Positions 1 through 10,485 of a DNA stretch of 64,000 bases are shown piece after piece. The notes below the pieces were generated by a model. It saw only the letters and a program-made list of their open reading frames with translations. It was not told the DNA's origin and did not search any database. The translations under genes and the position numbers were made by a program. Each line of letters opens with the position of its first letter. The first letter of the stretch is position 1. Origin of the DNA: Diplonema papillatum. Its lineage: Eukaryota; Euglenozoa; Diplonemea; Diplonemida; Diplonemidae. The DNA lies in assembly GCA_030068145.1 (NCBI GenBank), contig JAPJBO010000217.1:124001-188000 (forward strand), given 5' to 3'.

Positions 1-985
1 TGAGCGCCTCGTCATCGTCTTTATCCCACGGGTGCTGCTCGGCGCGGGCTGACAGCGACACGAACGACGCAATGAACAACTCCGCCAGCTGGCGCACGCT
101 GGAGACGGTCTGCGAAGCCAGTTTGCCTTGCTGTTCCGCGTCTCCCGCTTCGCCGGCCTTCTCCGCCTCATCTGCCTTGCCTTCGACCGCCATGCTGTAC
201 GTGACCGCCCTGGGCGCCTTGCCCGTGCCCCAGTTGCCGCCCTTCAGCGAAGTGAGCTCGTCTATTTTCTGGCTGAACACCGCGTCGAAAATCCGTTTCG
301 CGGACTCTTGCGGGTCGTCCGTCCGCAGCTTCGCCATGTACTCCATTTCCGGGTCGAGCTGCCCGCTTTGGTTGAAGAAGAAGCGCTTGTAGAACTCCTT
401 TGCGTAGTGCGTGCAGTGCACCATCGAACTGGGCCTCTGGTGAATGGTGCAAACGGCGTACGAAATCTGTCCGGTCTGCTTCGGCTTGCAGTCGTAGCAC
501 TCGGTTTGGTTTTTGATGATGGGCTGCACTTGGCCGTTGTAGCCCATGGTGCCCGACTCGATCAATGGTATTTCCGCCTTCATGCACATTCTATTGACGT
601 GCGATCGAGCTGACCGGTTGTCAAGTCCGTTGAGGACGATGTCGAAGCGTTTGAAGAAATCGGTGTCGAACTGCGCGTCTTTAACGTTGCCGTGGTGCGC
701 GATGATTTTCGCGTGCGGGTTGTACTTCAAAGCCGTTTCCCGCGCGACGGTAGCTTTGCTCTTGCTGACGTGATGGGCCCGGAAGAGGAACTGCCGGTTC
801 AAATTACTGGCGTCCACTGTGTCCATGTCGATCACTTCAATATCAGCGAACCCTGTTAGCACCAAGGACTTCAGCAACTCGCACCCGATGCCTCCGGCAC
901 CGCAGACGAACAGCTTCGCCTTCTGCACCACCCCGGACACGGCACTCCCCATGACGCGCGTCGGATGCTGGAACCGTTCCGCCAT
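1..985 (-). CDS. UBA2: SUMO-activating enzyme subunit 2 (UBA2/SAE2-like), N-terminal part
   Basis: This is the adenylating subunit of the heterodimeric SUMO E1. With SAE1 it activates SUMO using ATP, carries it as a thioester and passes it to UBC9, mainly in the nucleus. The frame is open from the ATG at 985-983 to the left edge (328 codons, no intron). In order it shows the nucleotide-binding loop GAGGIGCELLKSLVLTGF, the acidic segment IEVIDMDTVDASNLNRQFLF, VSKSKATVARE, the LDNRSARSHVNRMC helix, the ECYDCKPK zinc-ligand pair, and VCTIHQRPSSMVHC, whose first Cys is at the family's catalytic position. WDKDDDEA near the edge matches the WDKDDP segment of UBA2 and argues against UBA1 or UBA3. 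The start directly precedes MAERFQHPTRVM, a short leader like that of the family. The C-terminal Cys domain, second zinc ligands and ubiquitin-fold domain lie outside the window. Confidence 0.93.
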   Translation of the reverse strand, partial: MAERFQHPTRVMGSAVSGVVQKAKLFVCGAGGIGCELLKSLVLTGFADIEVIDMDTVDASNLNRQFLFRAHHVSKSKATVARETALKYNPHAKIIAHHGNVKDAQFDTDFFKRFDIVLNGLDNRSARSHVNRMCMKAEIPLIESGTMGYNGQVQPIIKNQTECYDCKPKQTGQISYAVCTIHQRPSSMVHCTHYAKEFYKRFFFNQSGQLDPEMEYMAKLRTDDPQESAKRIFDAVFSQKIDELTSLKGGNWGTGKAPRAVTYSMAVEGKADEAEKAGEAGDAEQQGKLASQTVSSVRQLAELFIASFVSLSARAEQHPWDKDDDEAL

Positions 986-2937
986 CTTGCTGGCAGTAGC
1001 CGCCTCTGCGACCTTTTTTTTCCCCCCTAAGTTTGCTGTGTGTGTGTCGGTGCTTTTAATCGCAACCATGCCTATAGCAAAATTGCCAAAAACGCCAAAA
1101 TATCTTCCTCTTCTACACCTCGACACAACCACGCCGGTGTGCGCAGACAACCTCGAATGTCACCCCTGGAACTCCGCACATATTTGATTTCTAGAGCTTT
1201 TCAATTGGTTAAACAAGGCTCACGGTCTCCCTACAGCGAAAACTATCTCGCTCTTTTCAGGACCCAGTCAGTGTGCCCTGCTCGACGCTCTTGCTTTCCT
1301 CTTCCTGACATTCTCCAAAGTCTGGACCTCGGACGTGGCATGTTTCACGGTCGCGATCCTACTCCCCCTTTTACTGCACGACCGCAGCGATGAGCCTGGC
1401 TGCTGTCGACGCTGGCAGATACAAAAACGGCCTGGAGACACGATGCGCGGTTGTGTTTTAGATTACCTTAATTTCTAAAGACGGAAGTTGTTATTGAAAC
1501 AGAAGCATCCAAAGAGGGCTAGAACGAGCCTATACAAGGTGCTGTCATCAGACGGGTGGTACAACAAAAGGACACACGCACCTGCTTGCACAGGTTGGCG
1601 ACACGGAATATGGTAAGGCTCGCGCCGTGAAGCTCACACGGCTAGGCTACCTTACCGTGTGCAAAAATATGCTGTCCTTCAACCGACACCACCCAACCAT
1701 GATCACTGACTCAGCGTACTCAGGAGGAGGCGGCAAGTAACGAGGGGCGCTTCCCAGTATCGGGAGCAACAACCGGCGCATTTCACTTTTTTGCAGCGAA
1801 GCCCTGGGGTGCAGAGCGTGCTGAAAGGGCACCCCCCCCCGGCACAAGAACGGCCAAGGTGTCAATCAGGATTTCGCCGCGGCCGATAGTCGGCCAAAGT
1901 TGGTTCCGCAAGTCCGCAATGGAAGTGGGAACAGATAGCTGGTTTAGCAAAAAAGACCGGATCCAATAATTTTTAGGACCCTCTCTTGCCCCTCCCCGCC
2001 AGTAGCCGAGTGCACACAGCAACGCGAAGCAACCCGCAGAACCCCAGGAGGCCATTTACGCCCCGATGTGATTCAGCTCACGTACTTTCTCTCTAACGTC
2101 CATATTTACTTAGTACTGACAACTTTTCTTTCAAAGAATCGACGCCATCGAATGAGACATGCGAAAGAAAGCCTGCATCAGGAAAAAAGCAGGCGACGGT
2201 TTAAAAACAAAACAAAGAAAGATTAAACAAACAAAAAAAAAGAACAGAACGGAGGTGAAGACCAGAGTGCCAGAGTGTCCGAGCAGTACTCAAACTTTTT
2301 AATGGGATGGTGATCATGTAGACGCAGGACTAGCCACAGGAACAGGGCACCGAGCTGGGAGCTCATGGTAGTGCCTAACTACGTGCCTTTGAGTTCGATA
2401 AAGCAAAGTGCAGAATTCTACCGCGAAGGTTCGTTTTATGGGTTTTAGTCACTAAGCTCAGACGTTGATTCACATCCCCCGAAGAACTCGTCCACGTGGA
2501 AACGCCGGTGACATTGGTACGAAATAAGCTGGGGTGTGTCTTGTCGTATCCACAAATCAACTTCCGTGCAGGGAACGGGTTAGTAAGGAAAAGTTGCGAG
2601 CGCAGGCGTTCGAAGAAGCCCTGAGGAGGGAGGGAGGAAACGAGGCGGTCCTAACGAACCAAAATGAACAGATTCTTAGCGTTTGTTTTCCCCCCCCCCC
2701 CTCTTTTTAGCTGATGGTAACGGTCCACACCGGATCCGTTCTGCGGCGAACGTCTTCACTGTGCAATACTTTCTTGCGTCAAAACTGATTATTCCCAGGT
2801 CCCGCAAGTTTTTGTGCAACTTTTGCGCATACGTTTCCGGTTTCGGAATGCCGTGTTTAGTTCCTGTAGTATGGAAAACTCAGACGCTCGAGGAACAAGT
2901 TGAGAGTCTTGAGCATGGTGCAGAAGGGGACATCTCT
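986..2937. other. Intergenic region between the cullin and UBA2 genes
   Basis: No ORF here has a recognisable family signature. The part nearest 986 is the likely promoter and 5' UTR of UBA2 (minus strand). A 12-base C tract lies near 2689-2700, and a shorter C tract near 1829-1837. I see no repeat shared with the rest of the window. Confidence 0.6.
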
Positions 2938-5900
2938 CTAGGCAAGGTAAGTGTACGATTTTCCGTCCGATGTTCTTTCTACGTAGTCTTTTTCAATAAG
3001 ATTCTCGATGTTCTTCTTGATGTCTTGATTCGACGGTGTGAAGGTACCTCGCAACTGTGCAGTAACATCCTGCACAAGAATGGCGTGCGCAATGGTCTTC
3101 CGATCCTTCATTATCCGAACGATGGCCGCCTGAGGGAGTTTGGTTCGGGTTATTTTTTTGGGTAAGGTGCCAAAGTACACTTCCCTGGCAAGAAGTCCTA
3201 TGAAATTGTTTGCCCTTATGCCTAAGGGCACATTTTCATTGGGAAGTACTCTACTACTCAGTATCGAAGTCTTAGAATAAGACTAAGATTCTAAGACAAA
3301 GTCTGGGACAGTGCGTCTAAATTCCCATCGAGTCTGTGCGAAACGGTGCCTCCAAGTGTTGCCTCTGCTACGCGCATTCATGTCAGTTCTAGTTTACTCA
3401 CCTCACGTGCCTCGAAACGGAAAAAACTGGCACACGAGGCCACGACGACGCCAACAATAGAGCTTTCGGTCTCGTAGTTGCCACAACCGGCGCACCGGTT
3501 GCGACAAGCCACGTTTCAGAGTCACACCCCCCGTCAGCTTCCTCGTGCGTAGAAAGCCCCGACGCATTCGCCGTTCATACGTGCAATAAAAAGAGAGCGC
3601 ACCTGAATCGCGTACTTCCTGTCCTCAGCGATGACCTTCGGGGTTGCGGTGTCCTCGGCTGCCTGGCCTTCTTTGTACTGCACGTTGTTGAGCTGCACCT
3701 TGCGCGAGTTTGAGTGGAAGTCTTCGTTCAAGACGAAGGACGTGCGCTTGAAGTCGGATCCGGTGCTGGACAGGAGGACGCCGCATCGGTACAGCACCTG
3801 CAGGCAAAAGTCAAGCTCCTTTTCCCCGAGCTTCGTCTCGACGTCCAGTTCAGCGAGCGTTCGCGTCGCAACTGCCCAGTTGTTGAATGCGAGGAGGACG
3901 GCGGCCTGCTGGGTGGTGACTTGGAAGTCGTGTCTTCGGCCAATCCTCAGGTAATTTGCTCTGAGGAGGCCATGCGACTGAGACGGCTGCCACGAGAGCG
4001 AACGGGCTTGGTGCCGTTCCTTGTAAAACGTCGTGAAGTGGTCGAGGGCCTTTTGGATGAGTGGCGGGACGATGAACCGCGGGGGTTGCCACGTTTGCGG
4101 CCAGGAGACGGACTTCAGGATATTCGTCGTGAGGTGCGGCACGGTGGCGTCGTCGAGGGGCGTCGCTTGCGACCACTCCGAGTACGTAGCGTTGATTTCC
4201 TTCGAGATTTCCATGTCGGTGAACATTTGCTGCAGCTTGTACGTGTACTCGTAGGCGCAAACGACCTTCAGCTTTGTGATCATCAGCGTCTCCTGCTCCT
4301 GCACGTACGAATTCTGGATGAGCCTGTTCGATAGTTTGTCGCGGTAAACCTTCTGAAACACGTCAACGTCCTCGAGCAAGTTGAAGATTGTCAGCACCTC
4401 GCCGAGAGCCTCGTCCAATTCCTGCTCAGAACGCTGCTTGGCGGCCTTCGATGAGGGCTTGAGGAGCATGTGCGCGTATTTTGCGACAAGATCGGCGCTC
4501 TTCGCGCCGGACGTCGTCGCGATGGCGTTCTTGTTAATGAAGCGCCTGCAGCCCTTGTCGAGCGCTGCACGGAAGTGCTGGTGGTTTTCGAAGATGTCAC
4601 GGACCATGCCCGCGTACTTCTTGTAGACCTGCAGGATCGCCTCAACGTAGACGCAAGGGTCGCGCAAGGCTTCCGAGCGAACGCGCTGGATGGTCGCCTT
4701 CCCTTCGGCGTCGATTCGGTCTTCAACCAGCTTTCGGAGCGGTTCCAAGCCACCGTCTGACTGCTCAAGCAAACGAAACAGTCGCATCTGTTCCTCTACC
4801 TGGTCCTTGTCAAACCATTCCTGCGACATCTCGAGAAGCGTGCTGATGCAGTCGTTGATCGTTACCTGTGTGTGTGAGTGTGTGTGTTCACATGCTTTCA
4901 CTGTTCTGCACAGGAAAAGTCGCGTTGGCTGAAACGGCGAAGGTGAAGATTGTCACAGAAATTTGCCACATTTTGTTGTCAAACATCATGCTGGCTGCCG
5001 CCCGCTGTGTAGGCGCAGGCTCGTCGCTGTGTGCTCCCTGTCTCTGCTGCACGCGCAGACGGGCCACGGCGTGCTGTGCATCCACTTTCTACAAAGCTCG
5101 TGGGCTGGTAAACAATAGAAGCAGCACCTTGATCATTGTTTTCATGAGGTTCTTCTCGGTGGAGTGGTGGAGATACGACTTCAAACGGCGGTGCTCTTCT
5201 TCGAGACGCAGCTCGATGTGCTTCATGTACTTGGGGAGAAGCTGCGACTGGTCCGGGCACGATGAGCTGTCCAGTTTCTGGGCTACTTCGCGCTCGTAGA
5301 ACCGTTCCGTTGCCTGCAGAAACTCGTTTTCAAATTGTTCCGAATAGAAAGACGGCGAGCGCTGGTCGACGCCCAACGAAACAATCGACTTGATGACCCC
5401 GCTCAGCAGGTTTCCGTCGACGTCCATGTATCTCCGGTCGCACTCGATTTGGTCGAGAACCGCGCCGATGATGGCGGACTTGATTCGCTTGTACAAATAC
5501 AGCTTCCAGCAAACGTAGCCGAGGGTCCTGACGTCAGCAGTCCCTTGCGACTGTTTCTTGACCCAGTCCTCGTTCATGTAGTGAAACAGGGCGTTGATGT
5601 AGTCCATCCCGCGCTTGAAGTTGTCCCATTGCTTGAGGTACGATCTCAGAATCTCCGTGTGACTGCCCGTGACGGAACGGACCACTGTGTTCTCAATGTA
5701 GTCGATCAAGAACGCCTTGAGGTGCGAGTACAGTTGCTGTCCAGCCTCCTTAACGGAGCCGGACGAATTGGTACCGAGATTGCTGCATTGGCCCGTACAC
5801 AACTTGTATACGATGTGGTAATACTGTGTGATCGCAACACTAGGCGGCATGAATGGATCGGTCAGCACTTTCCGCATGCCATCCACCAAAAAGTCCCAGT

Positions 5901-5994
5901 TCACTTGAAAGTCTACAGGCTTCGGTTTGAGCGAAGGTCGTTTATGCGGGATGTGCTGAAGGCATAAGCCACCCACTGTGCTGGGGGTAACCAT
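2938..5994 (-). CDS. CUL1: Cullin-1-type cullin, three exons (5994-5128, 4865-3603, 3129-2938)
   Basis: This is the scaffold of a cullin-RING ubiquitin ligase: the N-terminal repeats bind an adaptor such as SKP1, and the C-terminal domain binds RBX1 and is modified by NEDD8. Joining the three exons keeps phase 0 at both junctions (867, 1263 and 192 bases) and gives 773 aa, close to human CUL1 (776). Family marks include DYIENTVV and KRGMDYINALFHYMNEDWV in exon 1. Exon 2 has LDKGCRRFINKNA, ELLVAKY-like DLVAKYAHMLLK, DVFQKVYRDKLSNRLI, TFYKERHQARSLSW and AEDRKYAIQ. Exon 3 has AAIVRIMK with the neddylation lysine at about residue 718, then IENLIEKDYVER and the invariant C-terminal SYTYLA. The start at 5994 (MVTPSTVGG) was chosen because the cullin homology begins shortly after it. 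The same frame stays open upstream to 6807, but that part is low-complexity and unlike cullins. CUL1 rather than CUL2-5 is a judgement from overall resemblance. Confidence 0.92.
3130..3602 (-). other. Cullin intron 2
   Basis: The donor is ATTCAG|gtgcgc and the acceptor is ccctcag|GCGGCC. Splicing restores KYAIQ-AAIVRIMK, the conserved cullin junction around the neddylation helix, which fixes both boundaries. Confidence 0.88.
4866..5127 (-). other. Cullin intron 1
   Basis: The donor is AAG|gtgctg and the acceptor is cacacag|GTAACG. It joins Lys289 to the segment VTINDCISTLLEMSQEW in phase 0. The acceptor side holds a short CA-type microsatellite (TG on the plus strand, 4867-4891). Confidence 0.85.
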
Positions 5995-7075
5995 TTTCGT
6001 CTGTACGCTTCTTTTTATCCTCTCTTTTCTTTGTCCCCTGCCCCCGCCCTCCTGCGCCACGCAAAGAACACCCACCGGCGCACGACGGTTTCGGTGTATT
6101 CTTTTCGTGTGTTTTTTTTTGTCGTTCCTGTTCTCATTGGCCTTTGTCATCAACGCAGCAATCAATGGAAAAACACGAGTGGACCCCCTTCGAGCATAAA
6201 ATGACGAAGGAGAAGCACGAGATTGAAATCCTCGTGAGCCCGGCGTGACGGAGTCTAAGGATGAATTCGGCGTTTCTGTGCGCAACTTGGAGACTGCGAC
6301 GATGCGCATGGAGTACCCGAAGGCGAAGGAATTACCTACACCTACGGAAGCACTGGAAACCAACCCATGCACAACTAGTTGGGCGGCATGAAGCGTGGTC
6401 CATTTGTGCCACGTAAGCAATCGCACAGTGTGGTACGCTGTCAAAGCCTCAGTTTTAGGTCTGATTTTCGTGCAGTCAGCATAATGCTGGCATCGTCTTC
6501 TTCGGAAGTCCCGAAGTGCTGCGAATTCGCGAGTAGTCGGGAACGGAAAGGGAGCAATAAGCACCGGGATGTATCGTTTCGGGCCTTCGTTTGCCTGACT
6601 CGGCAGTTCGAACTCGTGTCTTTTGGCTCTAGTAACTCCAAGGATGGGAATGGCGGAAACGCTGGTAGTGCGCCTTTCGCGTCTGACAAGGACAGTGTGT
6701 GCCGGATGGAAAAAATGCAACCAAGTGCCCGTCTTCCGACACGAGCTGCGAGCAGCGCGCACGGCAGCTACTCCAGACCGAGTGCTCGATCGGGGGGGCG
6801 AGAGCATCGACTTGAATGTGGCAGCAAGAAACTCTTCAGTTGTTCGCAGCTTCGCCTCGAAGCAACGCGGGTAGACGACCCAGGGCTAGATGGAGCATTG
6901 CTCGGGGATCAGGATCTGCCACGACTGGAAGGGGCGACTCGACGTTCGTGCAACAGCGAAACATGCGACTCAGTCCGGGCAAATGGGGGTTGCGAACTGC
7001 GCAGCCAAGTGGGCGAGGATTCTGGCTCCGAGGCTCAAGACCGATCCATCAGGCCGCAACAAGACGAGTCGCTTT
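5995..7075. other. Intergenic region upstream of the cullin gene
   Basis: This is the presumed promoter and 5' UTR of the cullin on the minus strand. ORFs on both strands read through it but have no family marks and read as low-complexity Ser/Arg-rich sequence. A pyrimidine-rich stretch lies just upstream of the cullin start (about 5998-6125, plus-strand reading). Confidence 0.5.
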
Positions 7076-7726
7076 TTACCCAAACTCCGATGGCTGAAAC
7101 TGTGCGTTGATGTCGGGAGCTCTTGAGTTCAAGACAACAGGTGGCGGCGTGTTTCTCCCGTTTTGAGCATCCGGCAAGCTGGAAGCGGAGGCCGAGGTGG
7201 TGAGTTGCCCCCCATTGTTGGGAGAAGGAGGTGGAGATGTGGAGAATGAGTTGTTGCCTAGTTTCCAACTTGCCGTGACGGGTGAGTTGGGCGGTGACGT
7301 GGACGGAGGTGATGTCGGCGACAGGATGACCCGGCCGGAACCGTCTACGGGGTTCAGGCGCGAGACGCACAGACGGCGCTCATCAAAGTACAAGTTCAAG
7401 AAACGAATGCCGTCGTTCAGCCTCCGGACGTATTCCATCGGATCTGCTGGCGGCAGCAGGCACCACCAGGCACACGTCAGTGCAAAGAAACTCAGCGTCC
7501 AAGGCAACGACAGGGCGGCTAAACTGGCGACAACCTGCCACGTATCCAGCAGCGACGACGCCACCTGCAGCAGGCTGCTCGCAATACTGACGCACAGGCT
7601 CCCTGTCACCAGAATGCTCAGGCTCTCCCGGTAGTGCTTCAGGAACAGAAACTTCTTCCGGATCGATGCCTGAAAGTCCTCCATGTCCGTCGCACCACGG
7701 GGGCGCACCCCCTCGCAGCCTGTCAT
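7076..7726 (-). CDS. Two-span membrane protein, possibly CNEP1R1/Spo7-like
   Basis: 216 aa. Residues 36-58 and 65-92 are hydrophobic and separated by a short linker, so two membrane segments are likely with both ends on the same side. A basic/aromatic stretch (SIRKKFLFLKHYRES) precedes the first. After the second comes RRLNDGIRFLNLYFDERR and GRVILSP, then a Ser/Pro-rich tail with SPTSPP and SPPPSP motifs that could be phosphorylated. Two spans followed by an N-x-x-x-D...G-x-(V/L)-I-L-x-P pattern recall CNEP1R1 (Spo7), the regulatory subunit of the nuclear-envelope phosphatase that controls lipin, but the match is weak. The start could be 7726 or the internal Met at 7684. An in-frame TGA lies just before 7726, and a long pyrimidine tract ending in tag lies upstream, so a 5' UTR intron is possible. 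Confidence 0.6.
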   Translation of the reverse strand: MTGCEGVRPRGATDMEDFQASIRKKFLFLKHYRESLSILVTGSLCVSIASSLLQVASSLLDTWQVVASLAALSLPWTLSFFALTCAWWCLLPPADPMEYVRRLNDGIRFLNLYFDERRLCVSRLNPVDGSGRVILSPTSPPSTSPPNSPVTASWKLGNNSFSTSPPPSPNNGGQLTTSASASSLPDAQNGRNTPPPVVLNSRAPDINAQFQPSEFG

Positions 7727-7968
7727 TCAACTACAGGAGCGGCGGCGGGGGGAAGGGGGGGGGTTGAGGTCCTTTCCCCTGGCACAGTGAAAGTTTTAGC
7801 GACCAATCAACTGAGAGAACAATGCTTTCGGCTGAGCTATGTGGCCGGATTTCATCATCGAGTGAGAGCTGTTTGCTCGACCCACTATTTTTAGCGACAG
7901 GTAGCCGGTAGCCCCACACAGCACAATCGTTCGGACCAGACGTCGTGACGAACGAATGACTTTGACTC

Positions 7969-8101
7969 CTAGAAGCATTTTCAACGATAACTATTGACCG
8001 TTTGACTGTTGCATGAGGTAGCTTGGCCCCGACACTAGAAGCATTTTCAACGATAACTATTGACCGTTTGACCGTTTGCATGAGGTAGCTTGGCCCTGAC
8101 A
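7969..8101. repeat. Tandem duplication, 66-bp unit x2
   Basis: Two adjacent copies (7969-8034 and 8035-8101) begin with ctagaagcattttcaacg and end with gaggtagcttggccc. The second copy has a few extra bases in its Thr/Val-like run of gtttgac steps. It lies upstream of the two-span membrane protein gene. Confidence 0.9.
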
Positions 8102-9925
8102 GTGTTCGACGGTTCACCGCCCCGACACGTAGTGAGGGCGACTGCAGTGCTTGCGGCGCTTTCACGCACAACCAACCCTGGTGGCATTTGCAGTTCGCAC
8201 GCGACCCGTGGCATTCCGGAAGAATTCGGTGGAGTTTGCCGCTGCGCTGAAAGAGCACGATAAAAAACGTCGGAAAGGGTTCAGAAAAAAGAGCTTCGCT
8301 TTTGCCTGTCGGTACTACTCGATCCCAGCGCGCCAACAGCGCAGAGACCAGCATTCCCTTCCTTTTTTTATCTTTCGCCTTTTTCCTTGTCCGCAGGGGG
8401 TTTTTCTTTTTCCTTTTATTCTTGTTTGTTGCTTCCTTTCCGAATCAAGAGCAGGCGGGGCGGAACAATGAAAAAAGGGGCAGAAACCGAAGGTGAAGAA
8501 TGGGATGGGGGAAGCGGGTAGAGGGAGACAAGACTTACTGGGCTGGGGAGCAAAAAAAGAGAAGAGGTGGCCCCGCAAGTGCAGCCGAACGTCAACCTTT
8601 TGGACCTCACCACCTACATGACCACTCCACATTGACCAGGTTTGGCTGTCCGACTGGCCGATGAAGACTTTCAGTCGGCTTGATCAAACCCCAGACAGGT
8701 AGAAAGTACAGAATGACCCTGCACTGAGTTCGCGTGCGGCGAATCGAATACCAGGGTGAGCGAAGTTGCGCATGGCGAAGCGACAAAGTTAGTTGTCTGC
8801 CTACAAGAAATCGCTGCAATATTTTGGCGATGGTTGTCTTTAGAGAGGAGTCAGCGGCTACGAGAGAAAGACGAGAGCTTGCGGGACAGGGTCAGGAAAA
8901 GGGGGGAGGGTGCAAATGCAGAAAGGTAAAAAAGAATAGCTGAGTCTGTATGCGACGGGAAGACGACCCCTTTTCGCTTCGACTAAAGGGGCGAGATCCA
9001 TCCTGCTTTGGATTCGTTCAATTCGGACTTCCGTATACACAACCTCATCAGCTCGTTCAACTATTCTTTTTGAAGGATAGCGCCTACTTTCACACAATTA
9101 AATACTCGGACGTGCTGTCAAACTACAGAAGACTACTGCAGTTGTTGGTTCACATGCATGAAATCCAGATTATAGCGCTTTTCCGTGGGAGCACGCTTCC
9201 CATTCAGTAAGTCGAGTATTTCCTACAACAGACAAAAAGTACCGTCAAAAAGCGAACATCTTCCGGAGCCAGGGTTGTGCACTGAGAGACAACAGGAGCA
9301 ACGGGGCATCGCATGAGGTGAGATGAAATATTTCTGTGTGCTTCTTCGAGGACAGGCAGTACCCGAACTTGTGCTGCTGTTCTTCCGGAAAGGTTCCCTT
9401 CGGTAAAATTGTGCCAGTAAACTAAAAAACAAACCCAGGAAAGATGAATAAAGCTTCGGAATAACGGCCCTCCCAGCATGGAGGAAACGAAAGGTAAACA
9501 GAAGAAGAATGGGGATGTTTTGCTCAGCAAGCAGCAAATCGTGGAACCCCCCTCCCGGTCATCAACCGGTGACTAGTTTGCACGACAGAGCATGCTCCAG
9601 TCCGCGGCTCTCCCAGTGAGTTGACACTGCCTGGTCGGCCTTGTCTTGTCTTTTTAGTTGTCCATTTTCTACCCAAAACACACTGTATGCCTTCGGTGGA
9701 CCGAACAACGCAATACCAGCTCGGGTCAACTGCTTGATTTAGCACAAGCGGTTGCTATTGGTTTCGGCACAAGCTTGAGGTTGCATGAAAAAGAAATGCT
9801 CTTGAAAACTCCTGGGGAAGCGATGCCGGGAGGGGGAGAGGGCGGAGAGAAGAAGGGAACATTTTCGGAGTTGGGGCTTGCGCCAACAAATGAAGTGACG
9901 ATCAACATCAACGGTCAAAGATGAT

Positions 9926-10055
9926 TTACGTGCCGGGGAGAGAAATAGCCTGCTAGTAAATGATAGTGAATATGATCGGTAGATCGCTATTCTTCTCCAA
10001 AACACGCTGCCAGCGTTCTCCTTCGTGTTTACAAATGCATTGTTACTACGAAAAA
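9926..10055. repeat. Dispersed repeat family B, copy 1
   Basis: About 130 bp running from acgtgccgggg through tgatagtgaatatgatcgg and cgctgccagcgttct to attgttactacgaaaaat. The same order of blocks recurs at 33502-33616 and 47645-47775. All three copies have the same orientation. It encodes nothing recognisable; I treat it as a mobile-element remnant of unknown class. Confidence 0.8.
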
Positions 10056-10439
10056 TGATGAAGGCAGACGGTTCTCTTTTGCATCGCTGGCGATAAACGC
10101 TGGCTTCCTTTAATTTTCATGTGCAAACCGTTGTTCCGAAAATGTTGCCACAGTACAAATGTACTAATAAAGAATACACAGCGGATTCAGATTCCGTAGG
10201 GGTCACCTTTGGTCTTTAATACGAGGCAGGCCGCGGAGGTACTGCTTCTGCCTTGCAGGCAAATGAAACCACACCTCAGCGTCGATGGCATGAACTCAGC
10301 CGATCATCCTTATGACTGTCCTGAACTGCCGCTGCAGGCTGCAGGGCGAAGTCGGAACGGATGGATTGGATGTGTATTTCCTCGTCGGGGTTCGACCTGC
10401 ATCTCTCTCTCCCTCTTCTTGTCTCGGGAACGGTCACGC

Positions 10440-10485
10440 GCAGTAGCGATGACTACGAGAACACGTGCAGGTGGGGAGAGGCCCC
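10440..10485. repeat. Short dispersed repeat shared with 18439-18480
   Basis: The segment cagtagcgatgactacgaga followed by acacgtgcaggtgggga recurs with substitutions at about 18439-18480. Both are preceded by a CT-rich stretch (tctctctccctc and ctttctctctct). Confidence 0.6.

Noticed and set aside
128-613. Overlapping ORFs on both strands inside the UBA2 region
   Set aside because: The frame giving UBA2 motifs from 985 to 1 is continuous; the others are shadows in GC-rich coding DNA.
5995-6807. N-terminal extension of the cullin ORF upstream of 5994
   Set aside because: The added residues are low-complexity and unlike any cullin; the family homology starts just after the Met at 5994.
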